Positions 12,004 to 21,590 of a stretch of DNA of 64,000 nucleotides are shown here, piece after piece. Positions within the stretch are counted from its first letter, which is position 1, and the number at the start of each line of letters is the position of its first letter. Below the pieces are notes generated by a model, which did not search any database, was not told the DNA's origin, and saw nothing but the letters and a program-made list of their open reading frames with translations. Origin of the DNA: Rhodanobacter sp. GTDB taxonomy: Bacteria; Pseudomonadota; Gammaproteobacteria; Xanthomonadales; Rhodanobacteraceae. Where the stretch lies: the NCBI GenBank assembly GCA_040371205.1, contig AP031382.1, positions 923,562 to 987,561 on the forward strand, given 5' to 3'. The position numbers and the translations under genes are program-made.

Positions 12004-13206
12004 CTACGCATGCGGGCGCTCCATCAACTCCGCGATCGCCGCGGCCGCCGCATCAGCAGCGCTGCCGTCCAGCTCGGCATGTAGCGCCTGGTGCAGGCGT
12101 TCGAACGCGGCGACGATGGCGCCGCGGCGCTCGCTGTCGTTGAACAGCGCGAGCACGGCGTCGGCGAGTTTCGCGGCAGTGCAGTCGTCCTGCATCAGCT
12201 CGGGCACCAGTACGGTGCGTTCGCCCATGCCGCAGGCGCGGGCGAGGATGTTGGGCAGGGCGTAGACGTCGGTCTTCAGCATGCGCAGCAGCTTCGCGAT
12301 GCGGTAGCTCGCAGGCGAGACGCGATAGCCCACCACCATCGGGCGCTTGGCCAGCATCGCCTCCAGCGTGGCGGTGCCGGAGGCGAGCAGCATCACGTCG
12401 GCGGCCTGCATGGCCTCGTGCGCGTGGCCGTCCAGCAGCTGCGGCGCGGTAGCGTCCTGCGGCGCCTCGGCGATCATGGCGCGCAGCGACGCAAGCATGC
12501 GCGGATTGGCGGCGGGTATCACCACGCGCAGGCCGGGCAGGGCGGCGGCGACGCGACGCGCGGCATCGAGGAAGGGTCCGCCAAGCCGGGACAGTTCGCT
12601 GCCGCGGCTGCCCGGCAGCACGGCCAGCACCGGCGCCTCCTGCGGCAGCTGCAGCGCTTCGCGAGCCGCGGCACGGTCGGATACCAGCGGGAAGCGGTCG
12701 GCCAGCGGATGGCCGGTGAAGCGCGCATCGACGCCGTGCCCGGCATAGATCGCCGGCTCCATCGGGAACAGGCACAGCACGCGGTCGGCCGAGCGGCCGA
12801 TCTTGCCGGCGCGCTTTTCGCGCCACGCCCACACCGAGGGGCTGACGTAGTGCACGGTGCGCAGGCCGGCGCGACGCAGGCGTTCTTCCACGCCCAGGTT
12901 GAAATCCGGCGCGTCGATGCCGACCACCAGCGCCGGCCTGGCGGCGATCAGGCGGGCGACCAGTGCCTTGCGCAGCCGGAGCAGGCGCGGCAGGTGCGAC
13001 ACCACCTCGGCAAAGCCGAACAGCGACAGCTCGTGGATGTCGTACCAGGATTCGAAGCCCTGCGCCTGCATCCGCGCGCCGCCGATGCCGACGAAGCGCG
13101 CCTCGGGATAGCGTGCGCGCAGCGCGGCGATCAGGTCGGCGCCGAGCTGGTCGCCGGAGTCCTCGCCGGCCAGGAGGGCGATGAGTGGAGGCTGTGTGTT
13201 GGTCAT
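12004..13206 (-). CDS. lpxB: Lipid-A-disaccharide synthase
   Basis: Peripheral inner-membrane GT-B glycosyltransferase that joins 2,3-diacyl-GlcN-1-P and UDP-2,3-diacyl-GlcN to make the lipid A disaccharide. 400 residues. It shows AGEDSGDQLGADLI near the N-terminus (AGExSGD family motif), VGIDAPDFN, the SVWAWREKRAGKI segment and LPGSRGSEL, with SGTATLEAML near the C-terminus. It is separated from lpxA by 64 bp containing a 9-bp hairpin. Confidence 0.96.
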   Translation of the reverse strand: MTNTQPPLIALLAGEDSGDQLGADLIAALRARYPEARFVGIGGARMQAQGFESWYDIHELSLFGFAEVVSHLPRLLRLRKALVARLIAARPALVVGIDAPDFNLGVEERLRRAGLRTVHYVSPSVWAWREKRAGKIGRSADRVLCLFPMEPAIYAGHGVDARFTGHPLADRFPLVSDRAAAREALQLPQEAPVLAVLPGSRGSELSRLGGPFLDAARRVAAALPGLRVVIPAANPRMLASLRAMIAEAPQDATAPQLLDGHAHEAMQAADVMLLASGTATLEAMLAKRPMVVGYRVSPASYRIAKLLRMLKTDVYALPNILARACGMGERTVLVPELMQDDCTAAKLADAVLALFNDSERRGAIVAAFERLHQALHAELDGSAADAAAAAIAELMERPHA

Positions 13207-13241
13207 GCGTAGTGCAAGAGCAAAGACCCGTGCCTGATTTG

Positions 13242-13264
13242 CCGATATGCGGGGCGCATATCGG
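13242..13264. other. Perfect hairpin between lpxA and lpxB
   Basis: CCGATATGC (13242-13250) pairs with GCATATCGG (13256-13264) around a 5-nt loop. No U-run follows on the minus strand, so it is not a standard terminator. It may affect stability or translation of the lpxB part of the message. Confidence 0.5.
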
Positions 13265-13270
13265 CGGCGC

Positions 13271-14044
13271 TTATCGGGCGAGCGAGCGCTCGCTGCGCTC
13301 GATGAATTCGAGCATGGCGCGCACGTCGACGCTGTCCCTGGCCTGTGCGGCGAGCTGCTCGCGCGCCTCGGCCTGCGACAGGCCGGCCATGTACAGCGTG
13401 CGGTAGGCGCGCTTGATCGCGGCCACCCGCGTGCTGTCGAAGCCGCGGCGTTTCAGGCCTTCGCTGTTGATGCCGCGCGGGCGCCCGCTCTGCTCGTTCG
13501 CCATCATCAGGAACGGCGGCACGTCGGCGCCGACCAGGCAGCCCATCGCGATGAACGCATGCGCGCCCACCTTGCCGAACTGGTGCACGCCGGCGTAGCC
13601 GGAGATGATCACCCAGTCGCCGATTTCGACGTGCCCGGCCAGCGCCGAGTAGTTGGAGAACACCACGTGGTTGCCGACCTGGCAGTCGTGCGCAACGTGC
13701 ACGTAGGCCAGCAGCCAGTTGTCGTTGCCGATGCGGGTGATGCCGCCGCCGTCGCCGGTGCCGCGGTTGACGGTCACGAATTCGCGGATCAGGTTGCGGT
13801 CGCCGATCACCAGTTCGGTGCGCTCGCCGGCGAACTTCTTGTCCTGCGGATCGCCGCCCAGCGAGGCGAACTGCGCGATGCGGTTGTCGCGGCCGATCTT
13901 GGTCGGCCCCTCGATCACCACGTGCGGACCGATCACGGTGCCGTCGCCGATCTCCACCTCGGCGCCGATCACGCTGTAGGCGCCGATGCTGACGTTGTGG
14001 CCGATCTTTGCCGATGGGTCGATCTGCGCGGTGGCGTGGATCAT
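13271..14044 (-). CDS. lpxA: Acyl-ACP:UDP-GlcNAc O-acyltransferase
   Basis: First enzyme of lipid A synthesis; transfers a 3-hydroxyacyl chain from ACP to UDP-GlcNAc. 257 residues of left-handed beta-helix hexapeptide repeats ([18 protein letters not shown] and so on), with the catalytic-type His in [10 protein letters not shown]. The start is ATG at 14044, giving [15 protein letters not shown], which overlaps the fabZ stop by 4 bp (ATGA); an in-frame upstream ATG (14077) lies inside fabZ. Membership of the lpxD-fabZ-lpxA-lpxB run supports the call. Confidence 0.97.
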   Translation of the reverse strand: MIHATAQIDPSAKIGHNVSIGAYSVIGAEVEIGDGTVIGPHVVIEGPTKIGRDNRIAQFASLGGDPQDKKFAGERTELVIGDRNLIREFVTVNRGTGDGGGITRIGNDNWLLAYVHVAHDCQVGNHVVFSNYSALAGHVEIGDWVIISGYAGVHQFGKVGAHAFIAMGCLVGADVPPFLMMANEQSGRPRGINSEGLKRRGFDSTRVAAIKRAYRTLYMAGLSQAEAREQLAAQARDSVDVRAMLEFIERSERSLAR

Positions 14045-14514
14045 TTGTCGGACCTCGCCGCGCACATCAGTTCGCAACTGGCCACTTCCTTGCCGTCCAC
14101 CAGGGTGCGCGCAGCGAACAGGCCCATGCCGCGCATCACGCGCTTCACCGACACTTCCAGCCGCAGCTGGTCGCCCGGCACCACCGGCGCGCTGAAGCGC
14201 GCGTTGTCCACCTTGACCAGGTAGAACAGCGGGCTGCCGGTGTTGCCCTTGATGCGGTTGCTGAGCTGGGTGAGCAGGCCGGCGGCCTGCGCCATCGCCT
14301 CCACGATCAGCACGCCCGGCATCACCGGGTGGCCGGGGAAGTGGCCGTTGAAGAACGGCTCGTTGATGCTGACGTTCTTGATCGCCACGGCGCTCTGGTC
14401 GGGCACCAGCTCGATCACGCGGTCGACCAGCAGGAACGGATAGCGGTGCGGCAGCAATTGCTGGATCTGTTCCACGGTTACCGGCAAGGTCACGGGGGCG
14501 GGGGCGTCACTCAT
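14041..14514 (-). CDS. fabZ: 3-hydroxyacyl-ACP dehydratase FabZ
   Basis: Hot-dog-fold dehydratase of type II fatty acid synthesis that competes with LpxA and LpxD for hydroxyacyl-ACP. 157 residues. It has [14 protein letters not shown] near the N-terminus, catalytic His in [12 protein letters not shown] and catalytic Glu in VLIVEAMAQ. It overlaps lpxD by 8 bp upstream and lpxA by 4 bp downstream, so the three are probably co-translated and balanced. Confidence 0.97.
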   Translation of the reverse strand: MSDAPAPVTLPVTVEQIQQLLPHRYPFLLVDRVIELVPDQSAVAIKNVSINEPFFNGHFPGHPVMPGVLIVEAMAQAAGLLTQLSNRIKGNTGSPLFYLVKVDNARFSAPVVPGDQLRLEVSVKRVMRGMGLFAARTLVDGKEVASCELMCAARSDK

Positions 14515-15538
14515 CGTTCTTGTCCTTCTCCAGCGCCGCGAGGCGGCGCGCGAAATCGTCCAGGTGCTTGAAGCGGGCGGCGTTCTTGCGCCAGCTGCGG
14601 TTGTCCTGCAGCGGCGTGCCGGAGGAATACTCGCCGGACTCGCGGATCGAGTGCGTGACCAGGCTCTTGGCGGTAATGGTAACCCGGTCGGCCACTTCCA
14701 GATGGCCCAGCACGCCGGCGTTGCCGCCGATCATGCAGTAGCGTCCGATCTTCGCGCTGCCGGCCACGGCGGCGCAGCCGGCCAGCGCGGTGTGCGCGCC
14801 GATGTGCACGTTGTGGGCGATCTGGATCTGGTTGTCCAGCCGCACGTCCTCTTCCAGCACGGTGTCGTCCAGCGCGCCGCGGTCGATGGTGGTGTTGGCG
14901 CCGATCTCGCAGTCGTCGCCGATGCGCACGCCGCCCAGCTGCGGGATCTTCACCCAGTGGTCGCGTTCGAAGGCGAGGCCGAAGCCGTCCGAGCCGATCA
15001 CCGCGCCGGGATGCACCAGCACGCGCTTGCCCAGTGTGGTGCGCGTCACCAGGGTCACACGGGCCACCAGGCGCGATTGCGCGCCCACGGTGCAGTCTTC
15101 CCCCACGATGCAGTGCGGGCCGAGTACGGCGCCGTCATCGATCACGGCGCCGTTCCCGATCACGCAGCAGGGGCCGATGCACGCGCTGGCGCTGACCCTT
15201 GCGCCGGCGTCCACCACGGCGCTCGGATGGATGCCTGGCGCGCTGGCTGGCAGGCGCTCGTACAGGCCGGCGATCCTGGCGTAGGCCACGTAGGGATCGG
15301 CGGCGACGAGGGCGTCGACCGGGCAGTCGGCGAGGTTTTCCTCGCGCAGGATCACCGCGCCGGCACCCGTGGTGGCGAGTTGCGCAGCGTACTTGCCGTT
15401 GGACAGGAAGCTCAGTTGGGTGGCTTTCGCATTCGCCAACGTGGCGACGCCTTCGAGACGGCGGCTGCCATCGCCGCGCAGGCGCAGGCCGAAGCGTTCG
15501 GCCAGTTCGGCGAGGGTGTGGCTGGGTGGCTGGCTCAA
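14507..15538 (-). CDS. lpxD: UDP-3-O-(3-hydroxyacyl)glucosamine N-acyltransferase
   Basis: Third acylation step of lipid A synthesis. 343 residues: an N-terminal uridine-binding domain ([15 protein letters not shown]), then a long hexapeptide left-handed beta-helix and a C-terminal helix. The catalytic His region is [17 protein letters not shown]. The start appears to be TTG at 15538, preceded by an excellent Shine-Dalgarno (GAGGAG, 8 nt away); no ATG fits the N-terminus. It is separated from bamA by a terminator, and skp, which sits here in E. coli, is absent. Confidence 0.94.
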   Translation of the reverse strand: MSQPPSHTLAELAERFGLRLRGDGSRRLEGVATLANAKATQLSFLSNGKYAAQLATTGAGAVILREENLADCPVDALVAADPYVAYARIAGLYERLPASAPGIHPSAVVDAGARVSASACIGPCCVIGNGAVIDDGAVLGPHCIVGEDCTVGAQSRLVARVTLVTRTTLGKRVLVHPGAVIGSDGFGLAFERDHWVKIPQLGGVRIGDDCEIGANTTIDRGALDDTVLEEDVRLDNQIQIAHNVHIGAHTALAGCAAVAGSAKIGRYCMIGGNAGVLGHLEVADRVTITAKSLVTHSIRESGEYSSGTPLQDNRSWRKNAARFKHLDDFARRLAALEKDKNDE

Positions 15539-15588
15539 GGGCGGCTCCTCGGCGGGGCGGCCATTGTATCGGCCATGCGCGAAAACGC

Positions 15589-15614
15589 GAAAAGCGCGGC
15601 AAGCCGCGCTTTTC
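15589..15614. terminator. Intrinsic terminator between bamA and lpxD
   Basis: GAAAAGCGCGGC (15589-15600) and GCCGCGCTTTTC (15603-15614) form a perfect 12-bp stem with a 2-nt AA spacer. On the minus strand it lies about 25 bp after the bamA stop and before the lpxD start, so the lpx genes may depend partly on readthrough or their own promoter. Confidence 0.75.
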
Positions 15615-15638
15615 GGGGCAGGGTGCCGAGCCGACGGG

Positions 15639-18065
15639 TCAGAAGGTCTGGCCGAAGGTGAACTGGATGCGCTCCTCGTAATGGTTGTCGCCCGGCTGGG
15701 TGCGGAACGGCAGCGCGAAGTTGATGATCATCGGGCCCATCGGCGATTGCCAGTGCAGCGACAGACCGGTGGAGGCGCGCAGCGTGCTGGCGCTGAAGCT
15801 GTTCCAGTTGGCGTAGGCGTTGCCTGTGTCCACGAACCAGGAGACGCGCGCGGTGTTGACGTCCTTGAGGAAGGGCAGCGGCAGGTACAGCTCGGCCGTG
15901 CCCAGTACCTTGAACGCGCCGCCGACGGGCTGGGCGTAGCTGTAGTAGCTGTTGGAGCAGTAGTCGTTGATGTCCTTGGCGCCGATGCCGCCGCAGAGGC
16001 GCGGGCCCAGGGTGTTGTCCTGGAAGCCGCGCACGTCGCTGACGCCGCCGGAGTAGAAGTTCTCCCAGAACGGGAAGTCGTTGCGCATGTCCACCAGGGT
16101 CTGGCCGTTGGCCGCGTAGGCCGCCTTCATCTGATCGAATTGCGCATCGCTGATGCCGTTCTGGCCGTAGGCCTTGCCGTATTGGACCAAACCATTCAGA
16201 TAAAGCACGAAACCGTGGCCGATGGGCCAGTAATGGTTCGCCTGGCCAGTGAGCTTCCAATACTTCACCGTGGAGGTGGGCAGCGCGATCTCGGAGTTCA
16301 GCGACAGCACGCCGCCGCGGGTGGGCGCCCAGTAACCGTTGCGGGTGTCGTGGTTCCAGCCCAGCGTGGCGATGGTGGAATGGATCGTGTAGTTGCCGAT
16401 CTCGTTCTGGTAGTCGATCAGCGCCTGCGGCGTGTAGCCGGGGACGGAGTTGACCTTGTTGCTGCTCAGGCCCAGGCCCGCGCGGATGCTGGAGAAATCG
16501 GTGATCGGGAAGCCGAGATAGGTGGAGAACGCCTTCTGGCTGGTGGAGTAGTCGGCGAACTGGCCGTTGTCCACGTTGTTGTAGTCGGTCTTGGAGTAGG
16601 TGGCGTTGTAGCCGATGCCCACGCCGTTGTTGGTGAGGTAGGGGTTGTAGTAGTTGACGTTGAAGCGCGTGTAGTAGGCGCTGCGCTCGCCGCTCACCGA
16701 CACGGTGTCGCCGCTGCCGAACAGGTTGCGCTCCGACACCGAGGCGGACAGGATGATGCCCGAGTACTGCGAGTAGCCGACGCCGAACTGCAGGCTGCCG
16801 GCGGACTGCTCCTCGACCTTGACGGTGACGTCCACCTGGTCGTTGGAGCCCGGCACGCGCTTCTTGTCGATGTCCACCTTCTTGAAGTAGCCGAGCTGCT
16901 GCAGGCGGATCTTGGAGCGGTCGATCGCGCCCTGCGAGTACCAGGAACCCTCAAGCTGGCGCATCTCGCGGCGCAGCACGTTGTCCTCGGTGAGCGTGTT
17001 GCCCTCGAAGATCACGCGGCGCACGTACACGCGCTGGCCGGGCTCGATGTAGAGCGTGAGGTCGACGGTGCGCTTGTCCTTGTCCAGCTTGGGATACGGG
17101 GTGACCTTGGCGTAGGCGTAGCCGATGTCGGCCAGCAGTCCCTTGATCGCCTTGGTGCTGGCCTCGATCGCGCCGCGGTTGAACAGGTCGCCGTCCTTGA
17201 CGAACACCAGCTGGCGCAGCGTGGTCTCCGGCAGCACCAGGGTGCCGAGCAGCTTCACGTCGGCAATCCTGTAGACGGCGCCTTCCTTGACGTCGGCGGC
17301 GATGTACATCGACTGCTTGTCCGGCGCGATGGTCACCTGGGTGGAATCCACGCCGAAGTCGGCGTAGCCGCGGTTCATGTAGTAGGCCTGCAGCTTGTCC
17401 AGGTCGCCGGAGAGCTTTTCCTGCGAGTACTGGTCGTTCTTGGAGTACCACGACATCCAGTTCGGCGTGCCCAGCTCGAAGCCGTCGCGGATCGCCTTGT
17501 CGGTGAAGGCGTGGTTGCCGAGGATGTTGATCTCCTTGATCTTCGCCACCTGGCCTTCGCGGATCTCGATGTCGATGGCCACGCGGTTGCGATCCAGCTT
17601 CACCACGTGCGGGATCACCGAGACGCTGTACTTGCCGCGGTTGTAGTACTGGTGGATCAGCTCCTGCTGCACGTTGTCCAGCGCCAGCCGGTCGAAGGTC
17701 TCGCCCTCGGCCAGGCCGATGGACTTCAGGCCCTTCTTCAGGTCGTCGGTCTTGATGTCCTTGTTGCCGCGGATGGTGAGCTTGGCGATGGACGGCCGCT
17801 CCACCACCTTGATGACCAGGATGTTGCCGTCGCGCTCCAGCTCCACGTCGCTGAAGAACTTGGTCTGGTACAGCGCACGGATCGCCCGCTGCGCCATGGC
17901 GTCGGTCATCTGGTCGCCGCGGCCCATCGGCAGGTAGTTGAACACCGTGCCGGCGGAGATGCGGGTGAGCCCGTCGATACGGATGTCCGAGATCACAAAC
18001 GGATCGAAGGCGAACGCCTTGGCGGAGAGGGAGGCAAGCAACAGCAGGGCGGCGATACGCTTCAT
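15639..18065 (-). CDS. bamA: Outer membrane protein assembly factor BamA
   Basis: Essential Omp85 protein that folds beta-barrels into the outer membrane. 808 residues. A signal peptide (about residues 1-19, ending AKAFA) is followed by five POTRA domains (the first starts DIRIDGLTRISAGTVFNY) and a 16-stranded barrel with the VRGF-type motif (DVRGFQDNTLG). It ends in phenylalanine (FTFGQTF), as expected for a barrel. It sits downstream of rseP across 144 bp that hold a terminator and an inverted repeat. Confidence 0.97.
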   Translation of the reverse strand: MKRIAALLLLASLSAKAFAFDPFVISDIRIDGLTRISAGTVFNYLPMGRGDQMTDAMAQRAIRALYQTKFFSDVELERDGNILVIKVVERPSIAKLTIRGNKDIKTDDLKKGLKSIGLAEGETFDRLALDNVQQELIHQYYNRGKYSVSVIPHVVKLDRNRVAIDIEIREGQVAKIKEINILGNHAFTDKAIRDGFELGTPNWMSWYSKNDQYSQEKLSGDLDKLQAYYMNRGYADFGVDSTQVTIAPDKQSMYIAADVKEGAVYRIADVKLLGTLVLPETTLRQLVFVKDGDLFNRGAIEASTKAIKGLLADIGYAYAKVTPYPKLDKDKRTVDLTLYIEPGQRVYVRRVIFEGNTLTEDNVLRREMRQLEGSWYSQGAIDRSKIRLQQLGYFKKVDIDKKRVPGSNDQVDVTVKVEEQSAGSLQFGVGYSQYSGIILSASVSERNLFGSGDTVSVSGERSAYYTRFNVNYYNPYLTNNGVGIGYNATYSKTDYNNVDNGQFADYSTSQKAFSTYLGFPITDFSSIRAGLGLSSNKVNSVPGYTPQALIDYQNEIGNYTIHSTIATLGWNHDTRNGYWAPTRGGVLSLNSEIALPTSTVKYWKLTGQANHYWPIGHGFVLYLNGLVQYGKAYGQNGISDAQFDQMKAAYAANGQTLVDMRNDFPFWENFYSGGVSDVRGFQDNTLGPRLCGGIGAKDINDYCSNSYYSYAQPVGGAFKVLGTAELYLPLPFLKDVNTARVSWFVDTGNAYANWNSFSASTLRASTGLSLHWQSPMGPMIINFALPFRTQPGDNHYEERIQFTFGQTF

Positions 18066-18115
18066 CGTCGGTTCCGGTGGAGGGTTTCGATCAGGCGACC
18101 GGCCGGATCAAGGCA

Positions 18116-18139
18116 CGTGGCAGGACATACCCTGCCACG
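18116..18139. promoter_or_regulatory. 9-bp inverted repeat upstream of bamA
   Basis: CGTGGCAGG (18116-18124) and CCTGCCACG (18131-18139), 6-nt spacer, about 50 bp upstream of the bamA start. No U-run follows on the bamA strand. It could be an operator or a 5'-UTR structure. Confidence 0.45.
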
Positions 18140-18141
18140 AT

Positions 18142-18169
18142 AAAAAAACTGGCGCCCGCAGCGGGAGCC
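18142..18169 (-). terminator. Intrinsic terminator after rseP
   Basis: On the minus strand, GGCTCCCG and CGGGCGCC pair (18151-18169, one mismatch, 3-nt loop), followed after AG by seven U residues (18142-18148). It is positioned 40 bp after the rseP stop and before bamA. Confidence 0.7.
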
Positions 18170-18209
18170 GGGTGCGGCGTCGACGAACCGTGGGTGCGGT
18201 GCGTCGCCG

Positions 18210-19556
18210 TCACGAGAGCAGCAGGCGATGGATGTCGTTGTAGAACACCAGACCCATCAGGCCGAACAGCAGCACCAGCCCGACATACTGGCCGATTGCC
18301 ATGGTCTGTTCGCTGAGCGGGCTGCCCTTGACCAACTCGATAAGGTAATACAGCAGGTGCCCGCCATCCAAGACGGGGATGGGCAGCAGGTTCATCACCG
18401 CCAGGCTCAGGGACACCATGGCGAGGAACTGCAGGAACCAGGCCAGGCCCATCTGGGCGCTGTCGTTGGCGATCTGGGCGATGCCGATCACGCTGGACAG
18501 GTTTCTTGGCGAAGCCTCGCCGCTCAGCATCTTGCCGACCATGGCAAAGGTCTGGGCGGTGTTGCGCCAGGTGCCGACCAAGGCCTCGCGCAGTGCCCGC
18601 AGCGGGCCATAGCGCAGCGTGGCGGCTTCCAGCGGCTGCGCGCCGATACCGATTATCCAGCTCGATGGTTGGCCCTGCGGCGATTGCCGTGTGGCGATAA
18701 CCTGCAATGGCACCGTCTTGCCATCGCGTTCGACCATGATGCTCAGTTTTGGCGAGGTGACTGCGCCTTGTTGCACCAGCTTGCCGACCGCCTCGAAATC
18801 CGCGACCGGCTTGCCGTCGATGCTGAGAATGCGATCCCCCGCCTTCATTCCACCGAGGGCGGCGGGCTGGCCGGGCAGCACGATGGCGGCCACCGGCGGC
18901 GGCGGCGCCTGCAGCAAGCCCAGCGTGGTGAGGTACTGATCCACGGTCTGGCCAGGCGGCAGCTTGTCCAGCGGCAGCAGCAACGACCGCTGCGCGCCGT
19001 CGGGATCGCGCACGACCAGGGGCAACGGGCTGCGATCCAGCAGGGCATTGCCCACGGCATCCAGCGAATCGCTCCAGGTCGCGATGGGGCGGCCGGCGAT
19101 GCTGAGGATGCGGTCGCCCGGCTGGATGCCGGCCACGGCGGCCATGCTCTGCGGCTTGGCGGTGACGACGGACGCGGCGTCGGGCCGGCCCAGCATGAAC
19201 ATCAGCCACAGCGCGGCCACGGTGAAGATCAGGTTGAAGCCCGGGCCGGCCAGCACGATCAGAATGCGCTTCCACACCGGCTGGCCGGTGAATTCCTGGC
19301 CGCGGAACTGCGGCGGCACCACGCCCTCGCGCGCGTCCAGCATCTTCACGTAGCCGCCGAGCGGGATCGCGGCGATCTGGTATTCGCAGCCGTCGCGGCC
19401 GATGCGCTTCCACAGTGCCTGGCCGAAGCCCACCGAAAAGCGCAGCACCCGCACCCCGCAGCGGCGCGCGACCCAGTAGTGGCCGAACTCATGGAAGGTC
19501 ACCAGCACGCCCAGCGTGACCAGCAACCAAAATACCGAGCCGAAAAAGGAAGTCAT
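18210..19556 (-). CDS. rseP: Site-2 zinc metalloprotease RseP
   Basis: Inner-membrane intramembrane protease that cleaves anti-sigma factor RseA and remnant signal peptides, linking envelope stress to sigma-E. 448 residues. It has the HExxH motif in TFHEFGHYWVARRCG in the first membrane segment, two PDZ domains (GIQPGDRILSIAGRPI and GMKAGDRILSIDGKPV) and the second metal motif PVLDGGHLLYYLIE near the C-terminus. A TTG codon precedes the ATG; I use the ATG at 19556. The Shine-Dalgarno is poor. Confidence 0.96.
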   Translation of the reverse strand: MTSFFGSVFWLLVTLGVLVTFHEFGHYWVARRCGVRVLRFSVGFGQALWKRIGRDGCEYQIAAIPLGGYVKMLDAREGVVPPQFRGQEFTGQPVWKRILIVLAGPGFNLIFTVAALWLMFMLGRPDAASVVTAKPQSMAAVAGIQPGDRILSIAGRPIATWSDSLDAVGNALLDRSPLPLVVRDPDGAQRSLLLPLDKLPPGQTVDQYLTTLGLLQAPPPPVAAIVLPGQPAALGGMKAGDRILSIDGKPVADFEAVGKLVQQGAVTSPKLSIMVERDGKTVPLQVIATRQSPQGQPSSWIIGIGAQPLEAATLRYGPLRALREALVGTWRNTAQTFAMVGKMLSGEASPRNLSSVIGIAQIANDSAQMGLAWFLQFLAMVSLSLAVMNLLPIPVLDGGHLLYYLIELVKGSPLSEQTMAIGQYVGLVLLFGLMGLVFYNDIHRLLLS

Positions 19557-19592
19557 CAAACGTCGAGGCAGGAATCTTGTGGTGGAAGGATA

Positions 19593-20768
19593 TCAGCAAG
19601 CCCGCCGCAGCAGGCGCCGGGCCGCGGCCCGCGCCTCGCCGTCACGCGCGACAAGGGATTCCACATCGACCACGGCTTGCGGCGGCAGTTCCGCAAGTAC
19701 GGCCTCGACCACCTCGGCGATGGCGAGAAAGGGCAGTGCGCCGGCCAGGAAGGCCTCCACCGCCACCTCGTTGGCGGCGTTGAGGAGGGCCGGGGCGTCG
19801 CCGCCGGCGCGCAGCGCCTGGAAGGCGAGGGCGAGGCAGCGGAAGGTGTCCAGGTCCGGCGCTTCGAACTGCAGGGTGCCGCTGGCGGCGAGATCCAGCG
19901 GCGGTACGCCGGCTTCCACGCGCTCCGGCCAGGCCAGCGCGTGGGCGATGGCGGTGCGCATGTCCGGGTTGCCGAGCTGGGCCAGCACCGAGCCGTCCAC
20001 GTACTCCACCAGCGAATGCACCAGGCTCTGCGGGTGCACCAGCACCTCGATGGCGTCGGCCGGCGCGCCGAACAGGTGGTGCGCCTCGATCACTTCGAGG
20101 CCCTTGTTCATCAAGGTGGCCGAATCCACCGAGATCTTGCGGCCCATCGACCACTTCGGGTGCTTGCAGGCCTGTTCGGGCGTTACCGTGGCCAGTTCGG
20201 CGCGCGAGCGGCCGCGGAACGGGCCGCCCGAGGCGGTGAGGATCAGCCGGCGCACGCCGCTCTTGCCCAGCTCCGGCCGGCCGCCGGGCAGGCACTGGAA
20301 GATCGCGTTGTGCTCGGAATCGACCGGGATCAGCGCGCCGCCGCCGGTGCGCAGCGCGTCCAGCAGCAGCGGGCCGGCCAGCACGATGGATTCCTTGTTC
20401 GCCAGCAGCAGGCGCTTGCCAGCCTGCGCAGCGGCGAGGGTCGAGGCCAGCCCCGCGGCGCCCACGATGGCCGCCACCACGGTGTCGCACAGTGCGCCGG
20501 CCGCGGCAGCGGTCAGCGCGGCGTGGCCGCTGGCCACCGCACAACGCACGCCGGCGGCGGCCAGCTTGCGGGCCAGTTCGCCTTCCAGTGCGGGGTCGGC
20601 GATCACCGCCAGGTCGGGGCGGAAGCGTTCGCACAGGCCGGCGAGTGCCGCCACGTTGCCGTGTGCGCTCAATACGCTGGCGCGGAAGCGGTCCGGGTGG
20701 CGCGCGATCACGTCCAGCGTGCTGGTGCCGATCGAGCCGGTAGCGCCGAGGACGGCGACGTTCTTCAT
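19593..20768 (-). CDS. dxr: 1-deoxy-D-xylulose-5-phosphate reductoisomerase
   Basis: Second step of the MEP isoprenoid pathway: converts DXP to MEP with NADPH and a divalent metal; target of fosmidomycin. 391 residues. It has NADPH site [24 protein letters not shown], the metal ligands in [12 protein letters not shown], and LTASGGPFR with [20 protein letters not shown]. The start ATG follows the cdsA stop by one base. Confidence 0.97.
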   Translation of the reverse strand: MKNVAVLGATGSIGTSTLDVIARHPDRFRASVLSAHGNVAALAGLCERFRPDLAVIADPALEGELARKLAAAGVRCAVASGHAALTAAAAGALCDTVVAAIVGAAGLASTLAAAQAGKRLLLANKESIVLAGPLLLDALRTGGGALIPVDSEHNAIFQCLPGGRPELGKSGVRRLILTASGGPFRGRSRAELATVTPEQACKHPKWSMGRKISVDSATLMNKGLEVIEAHHLFGAPADAIEVLVHPQSLVHSLVEYVDGSVLAQLGNPDMRTAIAHALAWPERVEAGVPPLDLAASGTLQFEAPDLDTFRCLALAFQALRAGGDAPALLNAANEVAVEAFLAGALPFLAIAEVVEAVLAELPPQAVVDVESLVARDGEARAAARRLLRRAC

Positions 20769-20769
20769 G

Positions 20770-21588
20770 TCAGAGGCCCAGCAGGCGCAGGCCCAGAGCA
20801 AACACCGGCAGTGCCGCGAACACGCTGTCCAGCCGGTCCAGCAGTCCACCGTGGCCCGGGAAGATCGTGCCCGAATCCTTCATGCCGGCGTGACGCTTCA
20901 TCAGGCTTTCCAGCAGGTCGCCCACGATGGAGATCGCCACGGTGAGCGCGGCCAGCACGCCGAGGCCGGGCAGAGACGCGACGCGCACACCGAGCAGCCA
21001 GCCGCCGGCCAAGGCCACCAGCACGCCGGCAAGCATCGCCCCGTAGGCGCCGGCCCAGGTCTTGCCGGGGCTGATCTGCGGCGCCAGCTTGCGCCCGCCG
21101 AAAGTGCGCCCGCTGAAATAGGCGCCGATGTCGGCGGCCCACACGATGACCAGCGCCAGCAGCATCCACCACGGCCCGTGCGGCTCGCGGCCGTGCAATG
21201 CGAGCAGCGCGATCCACGCGGGGAACGTCACCAAGGCGCCGGCCGCAAGCTTGATCGTGCGGTTTTCCGGCGTGGGGGCGGCACCGAAGGCGAAATGGCG
21301 CAGCCACAGGCAGGCCAGCAGCCACCAGGCCGCACCCAGCGCCAGCAGCAGCGGTGTGGCCAGGCCCGAATGCATGGACCACAGCACGGCGAACAGGGCC
21401 GCGGCAAGCACCAGCAACGCGAAGCGCACGGTGGGCTTCTGCACGCCGGCCAGGCGGGTCCATTCTTCCTGTGCGGCCACGAATACGGCGGCAGCCACCG
21501 CGGCGAACCACGGGGTGGGCAGCAGCAGGATGATGGCGATCGCCAGCGGCGCGAGCAGCAAAGCGGTGATGACGCGTTGGCGCAGCAT
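20770..21588 (-). CDS. cdsA: Phosphatidate cytidylyltransferase
   Basis: Integral membrane enzyme making CDP-diacylglycerol from phosphatidic acid and CTP, precursor of all phospholipids here. 272 residues with about seven hydrophobic segments. The CDP-alcohol signature is at the C-terminus (S-x-x-KR-x(4)-KD-x(5)-PGHGG-x-x-DR-x-D, visible as [12 protein letters not shown] and [13 protein letters not shown]). The start ATG at 21588 gives [15 protein letters not shown]; longer in-frame starts lie within uppS. Only 2 bp separate it from the uppS stop. Confidence 0.96.
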   Translation of the reverse strand: MLRQRVITALLLAPLAIAIILLLPTPWFAAVAAAVFVAAQEEWTRLAGVQKPTVRFALLVLAAALFAVLWSMHSGLATPLLLALGAAWWLLACLWLRHFAFGAAPTPENRTIKLAAGALVTFPAWIALLALHGREPHGPWWMLLALVIVWAADIGAYFSGRTFGGRKLAPQISPGKTWAGAYGAMLAGVLVALAGGWLLGVRVASLPGLGVLAALTVAISIVGDLLESLMKRHAGMKDSGTIFPGHGGLLDRLDSVFAALPVFALGLRLLGL

Positions 21589-21590
21589 GC

